DNA of 64,000 nt, taken from positions 18,497,312-18,561,311 of the forward strand of contig CM063113.1 in the NCBI GenBank assembly GCA_031841125.1, written 5' to 3'. A model generated the notes under the pieces. That model was not told the origin of the DNA. It saw only the letters and a list, made by a program, of their open reading frames with translations, and did not search any database. The first letter of the stretch is position 1. Every line of letters begins with the position of its first letter. Below are positions 1 through 10,971 of the stretch, one piece after another. The position numbers and the translations under genes were made by a program. Origin of the DNA: Acanthococcus lagerstroemiae. Taxonomy: Eukaryota > Arthropoda > Insecta > Hemiptera > Eriococcidae.

Positions 1-471
1 CAACACGTCATTTATCGTTGTAATTTCGTCGTATGTAAATCGTACGAATCGAGGAAGTCGGGGACAATTATAATAATCGATTACTGAGAACCTGAGAAGT
101 CGATATTAAAATCGAGACATAAAAATGCTCTCCCGTGGTTGCAGATCCGTCTGCGACATACACTGAGAGAAATGAACATTTATTTCGATTATTGGATATA
201 GTCGCCGTGATAAGTATCGTAAACTGTGCAGTCATTTTTACTATATTACTTTAGTTAAAGTAATAAGAATTTTCAAATCAGAATGATTATTCTTCATACT
301 GATTATATTATATAGTCAGGCAGAAAAAAATAAGTGTCACTCCCACCACTATATAGAGCACCAATAAAGATTTACAACATTGAAAAGTCAGCTGGAATAG
401 ATTCATGTTATTAGTTGTGACTAAAAGAAAAGCGTCAAAGTAATCATACTCGTAACGCCACCAGTTTTTTG
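1..471. other. no gene recognised
   Basis: AT-rich sequence with short open frames only. I see no splice-linked coding exon or repeat structure here. Confidence 0.5.
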
Positions 472-476
472 TTTAC

Positions 477-488
477 TGCGCATGCGCA
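477..488. promoter_or_regulatory. NRF-1-like palindrome TGCGCATGCGCA
   Basis: A perfect 12-base palindrome matching the consensus bound by NRF-1/Ewg-type factors. It lies about 190 bases upstream of the first ATG and splice donor of the candidate small gene at 672-1470, a typical core-promoter-proximal position. The functional role is inferred from motif and place only. Confidence 0.4.
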
Positions 489-671
489 TACTTGCGTTTT
501 GTGCATGCATCTCCACCAGATGTATACGCATCATTGTCTTTGTCTTTTGTCTGCGGTTTATAGATGCTGAAGGCTGAAAAAAGTTCGTGGCTGCCTTTGT
601 TTATTGTGAGTTACTTGGTTATCAAATTGTTAAAGTAAACTATTATTCGTTTTTGTATCGTGGACCTACAC

Positions 672-1470
672 ATGGAACTCAGTCAGGAGAACCGAATGGT
701 AAGTAATCAACCGCTCATTATCCTATCGTACTGTAAACTATACCTGCATTCGCCTCACGTAGTCCACCCACGTTGAAAGGTGTAAATCAGAACACACAAA
801 ACCTGTTTTCAGGAAGCAGATGGATGGTTCCACATCTGATGGGTGTTATGCTCAAAATTCTACTGATGATCCAGTTCTGAATGTAAGTAAATTATTATAA
901 TCCAGTGTTTGTTATTGTTTACAGTTTCCATATTATACTGCTAACACAGGATAATGACGTCGGTCTGACTCCATTATCGCCAGTTGAGTGTTTTCCATCA
1001 TTTTCGTTATCAGAATTGTCTCTTATAGCATCGTCGACATTATGAATTAATAGATAGAGAAAAAAAATATGCAGCAATATCCTGTGATGATTTGGAAACC
1101 TTGATGCTAACTTTTCTAGCTCAACTCAGCGACGGTAAATTTTATGTATGTAAAAAATAGCCCTAAAGTTTTTTTATTCAAGTATAACGTCGTTCCTTTC
1201 AATTGTTAGGTAGATCTCAGTTTCGTTATACATATATTTTACTGCGCATTCATTCCTATTAGTAATTAATTCTATGATGATTATAAATAAATTTTGTTTG
1301 TTTCAATTGTTGGATTTCACTTTTGTTACATATTACTGTGCATTTACTGCCGTGGTACCCAATTATTTATATTTTTTTGTAATAATTTTCGAACTCATGA
1401 AATTATTATGAAAGTATTTAGTACTTCATGTATTTCAGACGACATTAACTGTAGGAATCAAACTGACTGA
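672..1470 (+). CDS. candidate small spliced gene with an internal frame shift
   Basis: I do not recognise the product. A donor after 698 (ATG|GTAAGT), exon 813-882 (TTTTCAG|...|GTAAGT), exon 950-1134 (CACAG|...|GTAAAT) and exon 1439-1470 (TTTCAG|) fit a short gene. The best start is the ATG at 820: it gives 21 codons to 882 and continues in phase into 950. That frame ends at TGA 1043-1045. From 1041 the frame one base later reads YELIDREKKYAAI and a leucine-rich helix-like stretch, reaches the donor at 1135, and joins 1439 in phase to stop at 1468-1470. The upstream ATG at 672 gives only a short frame ending in exon 2, like a uORF. A one-base shift near 1030-1040 would join everything into about 95 residues; it could be a sequence error, a decayed gene, or alternative acceptor use. 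Confidence 0.3.
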
Positions 1471-3099
1471 CAGAAAAAAGTGTCAGAACAAGATATTCGA
1501 TTTTTTTCATTTTGATTAAAAAAAAAAAGTCCCTTCGACCTTTCACAACAGCGACCAAAATAACTATAATGCAATATTGTCGCTTCGAAAAGTTCGTACA
1601 GTGACTACACTGACTATTGGCACTTATGGTCCAAATAACTATACACTACTGGTAGTTAAGTTCTTTCAACTATAACGACAGGTAATCATTTCAGCCATTT
1701 TCGTTGTGACTAGACTGACTATTTAGCCTTATAGTCAAAAGAACTATAATAAGTCGAATGTCTTAGTTTGACACTTTTTTTTTAGTTAGCTTGATTCAGA
1801 AAATTTCTCTCAGTGTACGGTGTTATCTACAGAATGCCTTTCTAACCGACACCAAGAATTTCATGTTGTTTGTGAACCATTTGTGATGTTATGATGTCCC
1901 CCGAGTTCACCGAACTGTCAATTTTATATGCCTGTCCAGAAGCTTATAAATTGAAAATTTGATAGGCCTATTTACAAAGGGAGGTACATTTGATATTATT
2001 TTGGCTCCACGTTCAAAATTGCAGGACCTGTCACAGGAAGATTTATTAAGAACTCGTGTGCCTTTGTAGCTCGCTAATTTCATTGGATACAGCGAACATT
2101 TGCTTGTGTTTCTGGAAAATACTAATTTTATGAAAACACCGAAATTCGAAAACCAGTGGGTATTTTGCGAAATGGTTCCCTATCGTGGCGAATCCAAAAA
2201 GCTGTAGGAAATTTATCCTTTTCTTCATTCGAGTAATCAAACATGCACTTCTGTATTATGACATTCACACGTCCGTCTCGAGAGTGTATATGTATAAGCT
2301 TTTGCTTTTTTAAACGATTCTTGAAGAATTTTGATGATTTTTGATAGGCCCCTTGAGAGGCTAGTGCTATTCATATTTCGTGTAGATTCCCGTGGCCCTC
2401 AGTAAAACTTATTTATTTTCCCCAATTTAACTAAGCTGAATAGGAATGAGTATATGTTTCAACCCTTCTAAATCATTTTCTCAGAACATGATTTTGCCGA
2501 ATTCAATAGCCTACTTCTCTGAAAGAAAACCTATGCTATGAACCTATTTACATATTTCCAAGCCCTCCTCTGGAATTTCATTTTCCCTGCGCTTGTGAAA
2601 CAGATGCGAATGGGCGCGACATGTTCGGGGACTTTAAAAAGCAAATCTTTGCGCGGTACAACAAAATCCATGACCGATAACAAGCCATAAGCACGTGCTT
2701 CGAGTGTATCACAATATCAGCCATTACTCGTGCAAAGTGAATCGACTATAAACCTCAACCGTTTTGAAAATTTTTCAACCGTATCCAGATCACCAGAGCT
2801 CGCAGAACAAGCACTTGACTTCCGGACAAACCAGATTTAGCTTACTCAGCGTTTGAAAACACGCCACTGCTCGTAAAGTGAACCTACGATACTTAGTCAT
2901 CGCTCTGGGCCTTCGAACCGGGTACGCAATAAAATTTTCATTTGACGGCGCAACTTGTCCGGGAAATCACGAAAACTAGTTCAGTGAAAGAAAAAGTGAA
3001 TTATGAAAAACCGAAGTCAATAAACCTGTTTTGGAAGTGAGTACTTCGTACCGGCGTACGGTGTCCTTGTGCCTCTAAACTGCGACTGCTCGCCGACCG
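1471..3099. other. no gene recognised
   Basis: Mostly AT-rich. Near 1600-1760 short words such as ACTGACTAT and AACTATA recur in both orientations, a degenerate low-complexity patch. GC content rises after about 2600 towards the CpG-rich patch at 3050-3300. No exon could be supported. Confidence 0.4.
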
Positions 3100-3226
3100 C
3101 AGTACTCGATAACGTGTGCGATCGAATTTCGCGTGTTGCGGTAATTAGATGACGGCTTTAATGGCGGCCGTTCGTGGACGTTGAGAGTCGGCTTTTCGAT
3201 ATCGATCAAAGTGCTGGTGCCATCTC

Positions 3227-3280
3227 ATGAATGAATCGAAACAGAAGACATTGTTGCGACGTTCGACCAAAGAGAACCAG
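3227..3280 (+). CDS. possible first coding exon (18 codons), perhaps of the TRP channel gene
   Basis: In a locally CpG-rich stretch (about 3040-3300) an ATG at 3227 opens 18 codons (MNESKQKTLLRRSTKENQ) ending at a consensus donor CAG|GTAAGC. The phase is 0. Joining it to the acceptor TTATTGCAG| at 10824-10825 would continue in frame through 20 extra codons into the ATG at 10886 of the channel gene. The 7.5-kb intron is plausible for this locus, but a donor and an ATG alone are weak evidence; it could equally belong to an unrelated transcript or be chance. Confidence 0.25.
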
Positions 3281-4434
3281 GTAAGCGAACTCGAGCGTCA
3301 GTGCGACTGTGAGCGATCCAAGAGGCTGCAAAGGCCTCGCGAATCCCAAACGATCAAAATTGATGTATAGGAAACAGGGAGCTTGTAGCTCATGAGAGAA
3401 AAAAGAAACGAGCAACAACCGATGAAATTGCAGAGGCCCTACAAGCGACGAATACGCTCCGGCTCCGAAGGTACATTTTGAAAGGAGAGTCGAACCTCAA
3501 ATTGAGGAGTTCATTTGAAGAACAATCGTAGTCATTTTCGCGATTTTAACGATAGTACAATAAGTCCCGTTCATTAGATGTCTGCGTGATTTTACTGACG
3601 AATGTTGCTTTGTTCAATGGCACAATAATGTTTGAGCATGATGGCTGCAGATATAGCGCTATCTGTCAACAAATTCAAAATTTCAAAACTGACTTTAATT
3701 TTTCTTTGCATGACGCCCCCCCCCCCCCAGTCGAATGAAGTAATCCGTTTGTAGTAGATCTGGCTCTTTTTCAAACAGTAGTAACAGAGTCACGTAGGAA
3801 CATCAACTTGAAATAGAAGAGCCATTCTCCAAATCAAGTCCAGTCAAAATGAGTTATTTTTCAGAAAACTCAAAAACAACGATGACTTAGCTCTTTTAAA
3901 ACGAATACCTTGTGTTTTCATTAAACTGATAATGATATGTGATTGGCGATAAGATTCCTGACCAGCTACCGCTTCTATTACAAAATCACTAAACATGTTT
4001 TAGCTCGGTTTGAAAAACCACTCTTCAATTGTTTGATAATTATACTGAAAACTCGAGGTAGTATCGGAGATAATTGGGAGGAGGAAAAACCCAAAATTTT
4101 CATACTGGTTTGTAAAAGGCAGTATTGAAAAATTTGTTGATATTTTTCTACTTATTGGAAAAAAGGAAAACTGGCAACGTGTTTCAAGAAGTTTAAAATT
4201 TTGCAACTGAAGCAATTCTCAAAACTGGGATACAGGGCTTCACCATACCATCCGCCCTTTGGTGCGTCTCTGCTTGTTTCAAAATAAAATGAAACTTCTA
4301 CTTCACTCATGTCATACTCTAAATATTAAGCAGCTGAGCTTCTAAAGCTTATTGAGATCCTCCCTAACTGTAAATTAGTTACCTGTGGAATCATTTGAAT
4401 TTAAAAACTTGTGCTCTTACTGAACAGAAGATTC
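3281..4434. other. no gene recognised; poly-C tract
   Basis: AT-rich, with a 13-base poly-C run at about 3716-3728. No coding or repeat structure is evident. Confidence 0.4.
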
Positions 4435-4720
4435 TAGATTCCAGAATCCAATAAGTCTTAATTCAGAAAAAAAGTGGCTCAAAATCCAGATTCTGGGATT
4501 CAAACATGGATTCAGAATCCCAATACTCAAATTTAGATGTATATTTAGCATCTGCTAATGAATTCAGAATCTTAATATATAGTTCTGAGAAAAACAAAAT
4601 CAAGATAAACTCTTTAAATGGAATCCGAAGATCCGAATCTATAAAAAAATCAGAATCATGGAATCTGAATCCAGGAGGAAAATGATAATCTGGATTCTTA
4701 AATATAGTTATGGGTGATTC
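4435..4720. repeat. degenerate GGATTC/GAATCC palindromic repeat
   Basis: The words CAGAATC, GGATTC and GAATCC recur many times in both orientations, so the tract is close to self-complementary throughout. A 149-codon minus-strand open frame (4463-4912) results from this bias and looks non-genic. The same repeat reappears at 5930-6150. Confidence 0.55.
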
Positions 4721-4729
4721 TCCAAAAAA

Positions 4730-5710
4730 TGGACAATTCAACGTAGACAAAAACCAAAAAAAAAAAAATGAGCTTCCCATTTCAAATTGTTTTTTGTTGA
4801 AATTGATACTAGGGGTATTGAGAAACCATATTTCGGTACTGGCCGGGCTTAAATTTGATTTTGGGGGGTTGTAAAAAAAATTGTTGTCCACGTTGAAAGA
4901 CAAATTTTTCACATTTACATAGTGTGATAAGATGAGGCTGTAAGATCACACAGCGGCACTGTGGGTTACAATCTCACGGATCATGGTTTTATGAAGTACC
5001 AAAAATTCATCTAGGAAAGTAGTCTTTGCACGAAGAAGATTTAAAAGCTGTTTCTACAGACTGCTTCTAAGTGTCGAAAGATTCACGTCCTTCAACGTGG
5101 ATACAAGAAATACGTGAGTATCCACGTTGAATAATATTTTATGTTCACGTTTAAGGACAAAATCGCCATTTTCCTTTTCCCATTAGGTAAATATACGGAG
5201 AATATTTAATACATGTTGCTGAATGTAATGTGGCCAACATTAGATATATTATTACGTTTTTACAAATTCCGAGCTGTAAATTCAATATGGTTGTTGATGT
5301 CCACGATGAAGGACACTTTTTTTTTTTTTTTAGAAACCAGGATCTCAGCAATAAATGAGTAATTTAGCATACAAATTATCATTATTTCACAAAATTCTAG
5401 AGGAAGTTATATGAGCATTTGAGAGAAGTTTATGCTCACAGTGGAACCCTACAGAGAGGTTTGAAAATTATCCACGTTGAAGGACATATATCTTCCTAGA
5501 CACAACCTTGAGGCATTCTAAAGGTTACTTAACTTGGCTAGAAAAAGATTGTAAGACCTGCACCGTGTTGCCTCAACTTACCTCTTCAACAATGGGAAAC
5601 AGTAGTTCCTGAAAATTATGTAGTAAACCCTTCCAGCGCGCAAAAAAAAACCACAAAAAAACAACGGAACTAGACCAGGTTGACACCCACGTTGATGGAC
5701 ATTTTAAGTG
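4730..5710. repeat. irregularly spaced copies of a 16-base motif
   Basis: Variants of TCCACGTTGAAGGACA occur near 4738 (reverse), 4887, 5087 (reverse), 5114, 5148, 5297, 5470 and 5684, mostly separated by roughly 150-210 bases of unlike DNA. The pattern suggests an old, eroded higher-order tandem repeat in which this core has stayed recognisable. A further partial match lies near 770. Confidence 0.5.
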
Positions 5711-5929
5711 CATATTCGATTTTCTAAGCATGTTCTGCTGAACTAGGGAGAGCTTCTACCACTGTCTCCATCAGAAGAGTTCATTTCCTCAATTTTGACA
5801 TATTGCGCATAGCATTCTGATTAATAAGTGGCAGAGTGACAGCCCATTTACATGAATTGTCTATTTTTCGTAGAATTACCCTTATAGATTCTGAACATGC
5901 ATAATATACGGATTGACCATCCTTTTACA

Positions 5930-6150
5930 GTCTTAGAATCCTGATATGGATTTTGGGGGGAAATATCCAAGAATCTAGATTTATGAAATAAATAAATAAA
6001 TAAATAAGAATTCAACAATTTGAATCTATGTAGAAGGAAAATGATTCAGAATCTGGATTCTAGAGTTCGAGTTTGGATTCTCAATTCTGAACTGGATTTG
6101 ATTCCCATGGCCATCGAGAGAAAATCTGAATCCAGAGCGAATGTACAATA
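5930..6150. repeat. second block of the GGATTC/GAATCC repeat
   Basis: Same degenerate palindromic words as at 4435-4720, with a short (AAAT)n run at about 5985-6005. Confidence 0.5.
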
Positions 6151-6179
6151 CAAAATAAAGCCCAGTAGTAAAAAAGAAT

Positions 6180-6275
6180 GTTGTGCCGGGACGTTGCCAA
6201 AGTGGCCCCTGAGACACCGCACCCCCGGTCCCAGAATCTACCCTTTCGAGTATCGCATCAGTGGCCGGAGGGATA
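6180..6275 (-). mobile_element. 3'-end fragment of the R1-like LINE
   Basis: The reverse complement aligns closely with 39840-39935, the 3' untranslated end of the R1-like element at 38.5-39.97 kb. Shared words include GTGGCCCCTGAGACACCGCACC and CCCTTTCGAGTATCGCATCA-type blocks. It is a short 5'-truncated copy in the opposite orientation; a third copy sits at 32272-32515. Confidence 0.75.
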
Positions 6276-6279
6276 GTAA

Positions 6280-8237
6280 AATAGAATAAAATCAGGAAAA
6301 TATAATCCTTGGAAAACCCCACCGATTAGCAGAATCTGACATTTTTGAAATAGCCTGAACCTAAAAGAGAATCTTCCTCCCTTTCCTTATTCTCTTGCCA
6401 GGCCAGTCGTTTCCATCTCTAATTGGCAGGTATGTTAGGTACAGACTAAAATTAGGAGAAGGGGGACTCAATTTCTTTGTTCTCGACATTCAAAATTTCT
6501 TTCTTCTGTTACAAAAACTTCACATGATATTTTTGATAGTATTCCGCTCATAACTGACCCATTTTTCGAAAGATTTGTTGTAATAGACTTTCAAAAGTTA
6601 TTTAAAGGAAAGTAAAAGAACTATCATTCTTTTTTACTTCAAATTTAGGCAGTTAGGTATTTAATTATGTCTCTTTAATAAGGATCCGCAGCTAATATCG
6701 AAACCGGAGCTGCTCTGGGCTGCCTCTGATTTTGGAGCGAATTTGAACTTCACTCCGTCTGCAGTTGGAATTCTTGAAATTGGTTCAAGGAGGAGAAAAG
6801 GTTGGTGGGTGCGAGACGAGGTCAAGGGTGAGAGAAAGTAGAAGGGCGAGGTTGAAGGCTCGAAGCTATAAATAACTCAGGCTCTAGTAAAATTCAGAAA
6901 TGGGCTCCAACTCTGACTCCAGCGAATGATTTTATCCCAGTTCCGACTTAATTTTCCCAAAGTTTCGGTTCTGGCTCCTCTGTAAAATATGTATGTAGTC
7001 ACGCTGGGGCTCCGAGTTCTGGCTCCAGCTCCGCTCTGGGATCCTGCTTCCTGAACATTTCCCTGGAGAAGTCAATCTTCTTTTCAGTTGAGTACTGGCT
7101 TTCAAGTAGATCCTATCTCCGGGTAAGACTCTTTTGAGGACAAATTTTGGGGCCCCGTGTGGAGCCAAGTATGAAATGTGTTGCAATATTTGCTTCGACC
7201 ATACAGTACGGGTCTAGTAAAACTCCATAAGCGCATGTAAGCTGAGTTTTGGTTAAATGCTGTTTCAGTTGAATAATTTAGTAACCCCTGTCATTGAATT
7301 AGTGATGAAGGGTGAGCTTTCTAGCGAACTCCGTTCGAGCTGGCTAGTCTAGACTGGAGGGGGGGGGGATATTTCGTGCAGCGAAACTGGTTGTGGGAGA
7401 CAATAGCTGAACAGAGAGGGAGTGACGGAGCTCGTGAAAATTGGAACAGTATGGTCTTGAATGTGGTTGTTTCTGTATGGGAAGGTGCAATCGAAATCAG
7501 AAATAAAGTATCGAAATAAGGGACTTAAGAAGATTTAAACAAAATTTCAAAATTCTGAAATAGGCGTCTTTTGGGTTGCTGATTTCAAATATCACATCAG
7601 ATTTTTTATACGGCTCTGACTTGAGTTCCCAAATCGACATGATACGCTCGGAATGGCTGAAATTAATTAAATTTTGAAAATCGGATAAAGTCAACATTAA
7701 GGTGAAGAGGGATTGGGAGAAGAAATACAATAAACTCGACTTGGAAAATCAAAATATGTATCAAAATCAAAGTGAACGACCCAAAGTTCCCCAATTTTGT
7801 TCAAATTCTTACAACAGATCAATTTTACTCACTTGAATGATAGAATTTGGATGTTGAAATTCAAAGCAAAACAAAAGTTACTTTCATGCATTCTGCAAGG
7901 TAAAATTAAAATGCTGAAGCCCAAATGAGGGCTACATAAAAAATCGCATAGCAGTTTCGAAATCAATAAGCTAAAAAAGCCCTTGTTCGACTTTTGAAGA
8001 CAAGTCACAGACCTTTGAAGAGTGAAATATCAAACTTGAGTTACATCGAAAATCTAATGAGATATTCGAAATCAGTACCAATTTTTCATGAAACGTAAGT
8101 TTTGCTCATTTTAAGTCCAAAATTTGTTACTTTGGTTTCAGTTCAGGACCGGATATAAAATCTGATACGCTATTTAAAACCAACGACCAATAAAACTTAT
8201 TTTAATATTTTTTTCAATTTTTCAAGCCATATAAATT
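6280..8237. other. no gene recognised; low-complexity patches
   Basis: At 6890-7060 the words GGCTCC, CTCCAACTC and GGCTCCGA recur as a degenerate CTCC-type repeat. A poly-G run lies at about 7362-7370. The remainder is AT-rich without recognisable coding. Confidence 0.4.
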
Positions 8238-8379
8238 CTGGACATTTGATGGGTAAAGTAAAGGCAAGAACCGACTCAGTGGAGAAGGATTGTTGCTATT
8301 TGTAAAAAATTCGACTTGATAGTAGTGCTAATTTAGATTGTTTGATACAAGATAGATCTAAGATTGTACACTAGACTTA

Positions 8380-8447
<68 letters not shown>

Positions 8448-8584
8448 CAAGAACCGACTCAATGGAGAAAGATTGTTGCTATTCGTAAACAATTCGACTT
8501 GATAGTAATACTGATTTAGATTGTTCGATACAATATAGATCTAAGATTGTACACTAGACTTAAGAGAGAGAGAGAGAAATATAT

Positions 8585-8675
<91 letters not shown>

Positions 8676-8814
8676 GTCTAGTGTACAATCTTAGATCTAT
8701 ATTGTATCGAACAATCTAAATTAGTACTACTATCAAGTCGAATTTTTTACGAATAGCAACAGTCCTTCTCCATTGAGTCGGTTCTTGCCTTTACTTTACC
8801 CATCAAATGTCCAG
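8238..8814. repeat. foldback element with (GA)n/(CT)n core
   Basis: The left end begins CTGGACATTTGATGGGTAAA and the right end is its exact reverse complement, ending at 8814. About 130 bases of each arm match. The left arm is present twice in direct orientation (8238-8380 and 8446-8566), each followed by a (GA)n tract (about 8381-8446 and 8565-8576). The right arm starts with a long (CT)n tract (about 8588-8671). The axis is near 8579. No clear target-site duplication was found. It resembles a non-autonomous foldback transposon whose microsatellite expanded. Confidence 0.7.
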
Positions 8815-9297
8815 GTTTCCTGAAAAAAAGAAAAAAAAAAGTTTTTGGAACATGTCTTGTTTGTACCTAGACCCCCCACATGGATCGTGCCTACATTTCA
8901 ACGCCTTCTCTAGTCTTCCTATCTCTGCTTTGCTCGGCATTCTCCGCATCAGTTGGTCAAAATGTAATGGAACGAATCACCGTGTAAAGAGGAATTCGCA
9001 ACTACATCACGATGGTAACGTTTTTCTGCAGAACATTTTACACATATCCATGCCAGTACGCATAATGAGCTTATCAGGATAAGTAAACAGATAATTGTCG
9101 GTGTTCATGTAAAAAAGTGTTTTCATAACAATAGCGAAAAAGTAACGGGAAAAGGCCATCCCCGCACTTCCGCTAGCAGCAAATCTCACTAAAATATTAG
9201 TAGTACATAGTTCTCTCTGAAACGACTTTGTCAAGAAAGCCACTATGTTTAAAATTACAGGAAGACCACGAAAATAGTATATTACGCACCAAGAGTC

Positions 9298-9389
9298 AAA
9301 AGTGAGTGTTTACATGGCGAGGGAAAGTTTGCGAACGAGCGTAGCGAGTGAGCAATTCCCGAGTCATGTAAACTCACTTCTAGCTTTTA
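9298..9389. repeat. imperfect inverted repeat with GCGA-rich loop
   Basis: AAAGTGAGTGTTTACATGGCGAGGGA is answered by TTCCCGAGTCATGTAAACTCACTT downstream. The loop contains GCGAACGAGCGTAGCGAGTGAGC, itself repetitive. It lies just outside the TIR element at 9401. Confidence 0.5.
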
Positions 9390-9400
9390 TTGTAGAAGAC

Positions 9401-9968
9401 ATTTTTTATACTACTTGATCAGACGCTGCAATGTTTTCCGCTGATAAGGTCTGTATTTTTAAAAATCCATCTACATATTTATTTATTTAAATTATAGACA
9501 GGTGATTTTTTTGTGCGTAATTAATTCAAAAATTTAATTTGCTCAGTTAATTATTACAAAGTATAGTATCACAGTCTTGTCTTCAGTTTGTTCATGTGCA
9601 CAAACAGCATACACAAGTAGTGGCCAGCAAAAACATAACGACGGTTAATAACAAACAGTAATAGCTGTACTACATCGTGAATATTTAAATACGTTCTTAA
9701 GTCAGTATTTTGTAATTCGCTCTTTGGCCAAGTGGTTAGAGACAATTGCTGTGTTTCAGTCAAATATTTCAATGGATACGGGTTCGATTCCCTGATACAA
9801 AATTACTGGCCAGCAATTTTTTCATGTCAAAACGCTTTACATTGAGGGACGTTTACTTTACATGCAAGTTTTGTTAGCACTCGATGCATGAATGATAGAC
9901 GCTTCCTGTCTTCCATAAAACACCAACGTAAACATTGCCTTTCTGATCAAGTAGGTGGTATAAAAAAT
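9401..9968. mobile_element. TIR-bounded non-autonomous element, about 570 bp
   Basis: The left end 9401-9423 (ATTTTTTATACTACTTGATC...) is repeated inverted at 9942-9968 with a four-base difference. No transposase frame is present. A tRNA-like segment (9712-9806) lies inside. Target-site duplications were not clear, so the superfamily is unassigned. Confidence 0.5.
9712..9806 (+). tRNA. tRNA-like sequence (tRNA pseudogene or SINE head)
   Basis: An A-box-like TGGCCAAGTGG (9725-9735) with a CTCT/AGAG D-stem and a B-box GGTTCGATTCC (9781-9791) stand at tRNA-like spacing for a long-variable-arm type. The flanks GTAATT and AATTAC could form part of an acceptor stem. The anticodon and T stems are imperfect and I cannot assign an anticodon. 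More likely a decayed tRNA or tRNA-derived SINE part than a working tRNA gene. Confidence 0.35.
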
Positions 9969-10825
9969 AAATTTCTGCATGGCATAACACCGAAGAAGTT
10001 TCCAAGTTAATTCAGTTTGATCGGGTCTGTCTTGTAGCAGAATGCTTCTTCAGTTGAATTTTAGTGCAGTTCGAACATTTCTGATTAGGCGCGAGCGTTG
10101 ATATAGCTATCAATGCTTATCACAAGAATTTTTTGGGCCTTTGTGGAAATTACGGAGATGTTAATTGGAATAATATCTGATCATCCATAAAACAAATATT
10201 TTTTCTCATTTAGGAGTGCTATTTATCTTGTCATAAAAATTTGAAAACTCACGTTTCGTCTTCGAGAGGGGGTCGCGACAAAAAATTGTAAATTAGATTT
10301 GTCAAGACCAGCAAATCGAGTCAAAGCTTTTTCGCATCTGCATCCTCTCGGTTTCGCTCGTTTTTTCTCATTAGAAAAAGACTCAGTGTTCGGAAAAAAT
10401 GTGAGTTTCTCTGCTATTTATAAGTAATGTTACCGTCTCTTTTTTTCTCCCTCGATTTTTATTTTTATGCGTTTATCTCTTGATCCTTGATTAAAACAGA
10501 CGCGGCCGGACCTGATTAGCAGTACCTAAGTTTAATAAACAACGGGACAGAATCACCCGCCAAAGCCATCTAAACATAATGCAAATTTTACGAGTAGTGT
10601 GCTACTACATTAGCTTATGGGTTGAATTGTACACCATATTTACAATTTATGATGTTTATATACGGTCATGCGTCAAGAATAACGTGTCGCCTTGAATAAT
10701 CGCCAGTTAACTACATGTATTAACACGAATTTGAAGTAGTTTGGATGTAACTTAGTGAGCAAATAATAGTTTAGTTTTGATTATCAGTGATAATATACGT
10801 ACTTGTGAATAATCGATTATTGCAG
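9969..10825. other. no gene recognised (upstream of the channel gene)
   Basis: AT-rich DNA directly upstream of the first certain exon. It presumably holds 5' untranslated sequence or a promoter, but no TATA box or other motif stands out. Confidence 0.35.
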
Positions 10826-10885
10826 ATTAATGTACGTATCGACTCGAATTCAGATTCATCCGAGCATTCGATCAACTACTACAGA

Positions 10886-10971
10886 ATGCCAAATTTACCA
10901 AAAACTCTCTCGCTTGAAGAGAAGAAATATCTACTCGCCGTGCGAAATGGAGATATAGGTAATGTTAAAAG
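10886..10971 (+). CDS. trpl: trpl exon 1: N-terminus
   Basis: Starts at ATG 10886; reads LTLEEKK-like [15 protein letters not shown], the conserved opening of insect TRPC channels. Donor AG|GTAAGT, phase 2. The open frame extends upstream to 10787, so the true start may lie further 5' (see 3227-3280). Confidence 0.8.

Noticed and set aside
4463..4912. 149-codon open frame on the minus strand
   Set aside because: It spans the degenerate GGATTC repeat and poly-A; no splice context or recognisable motif.
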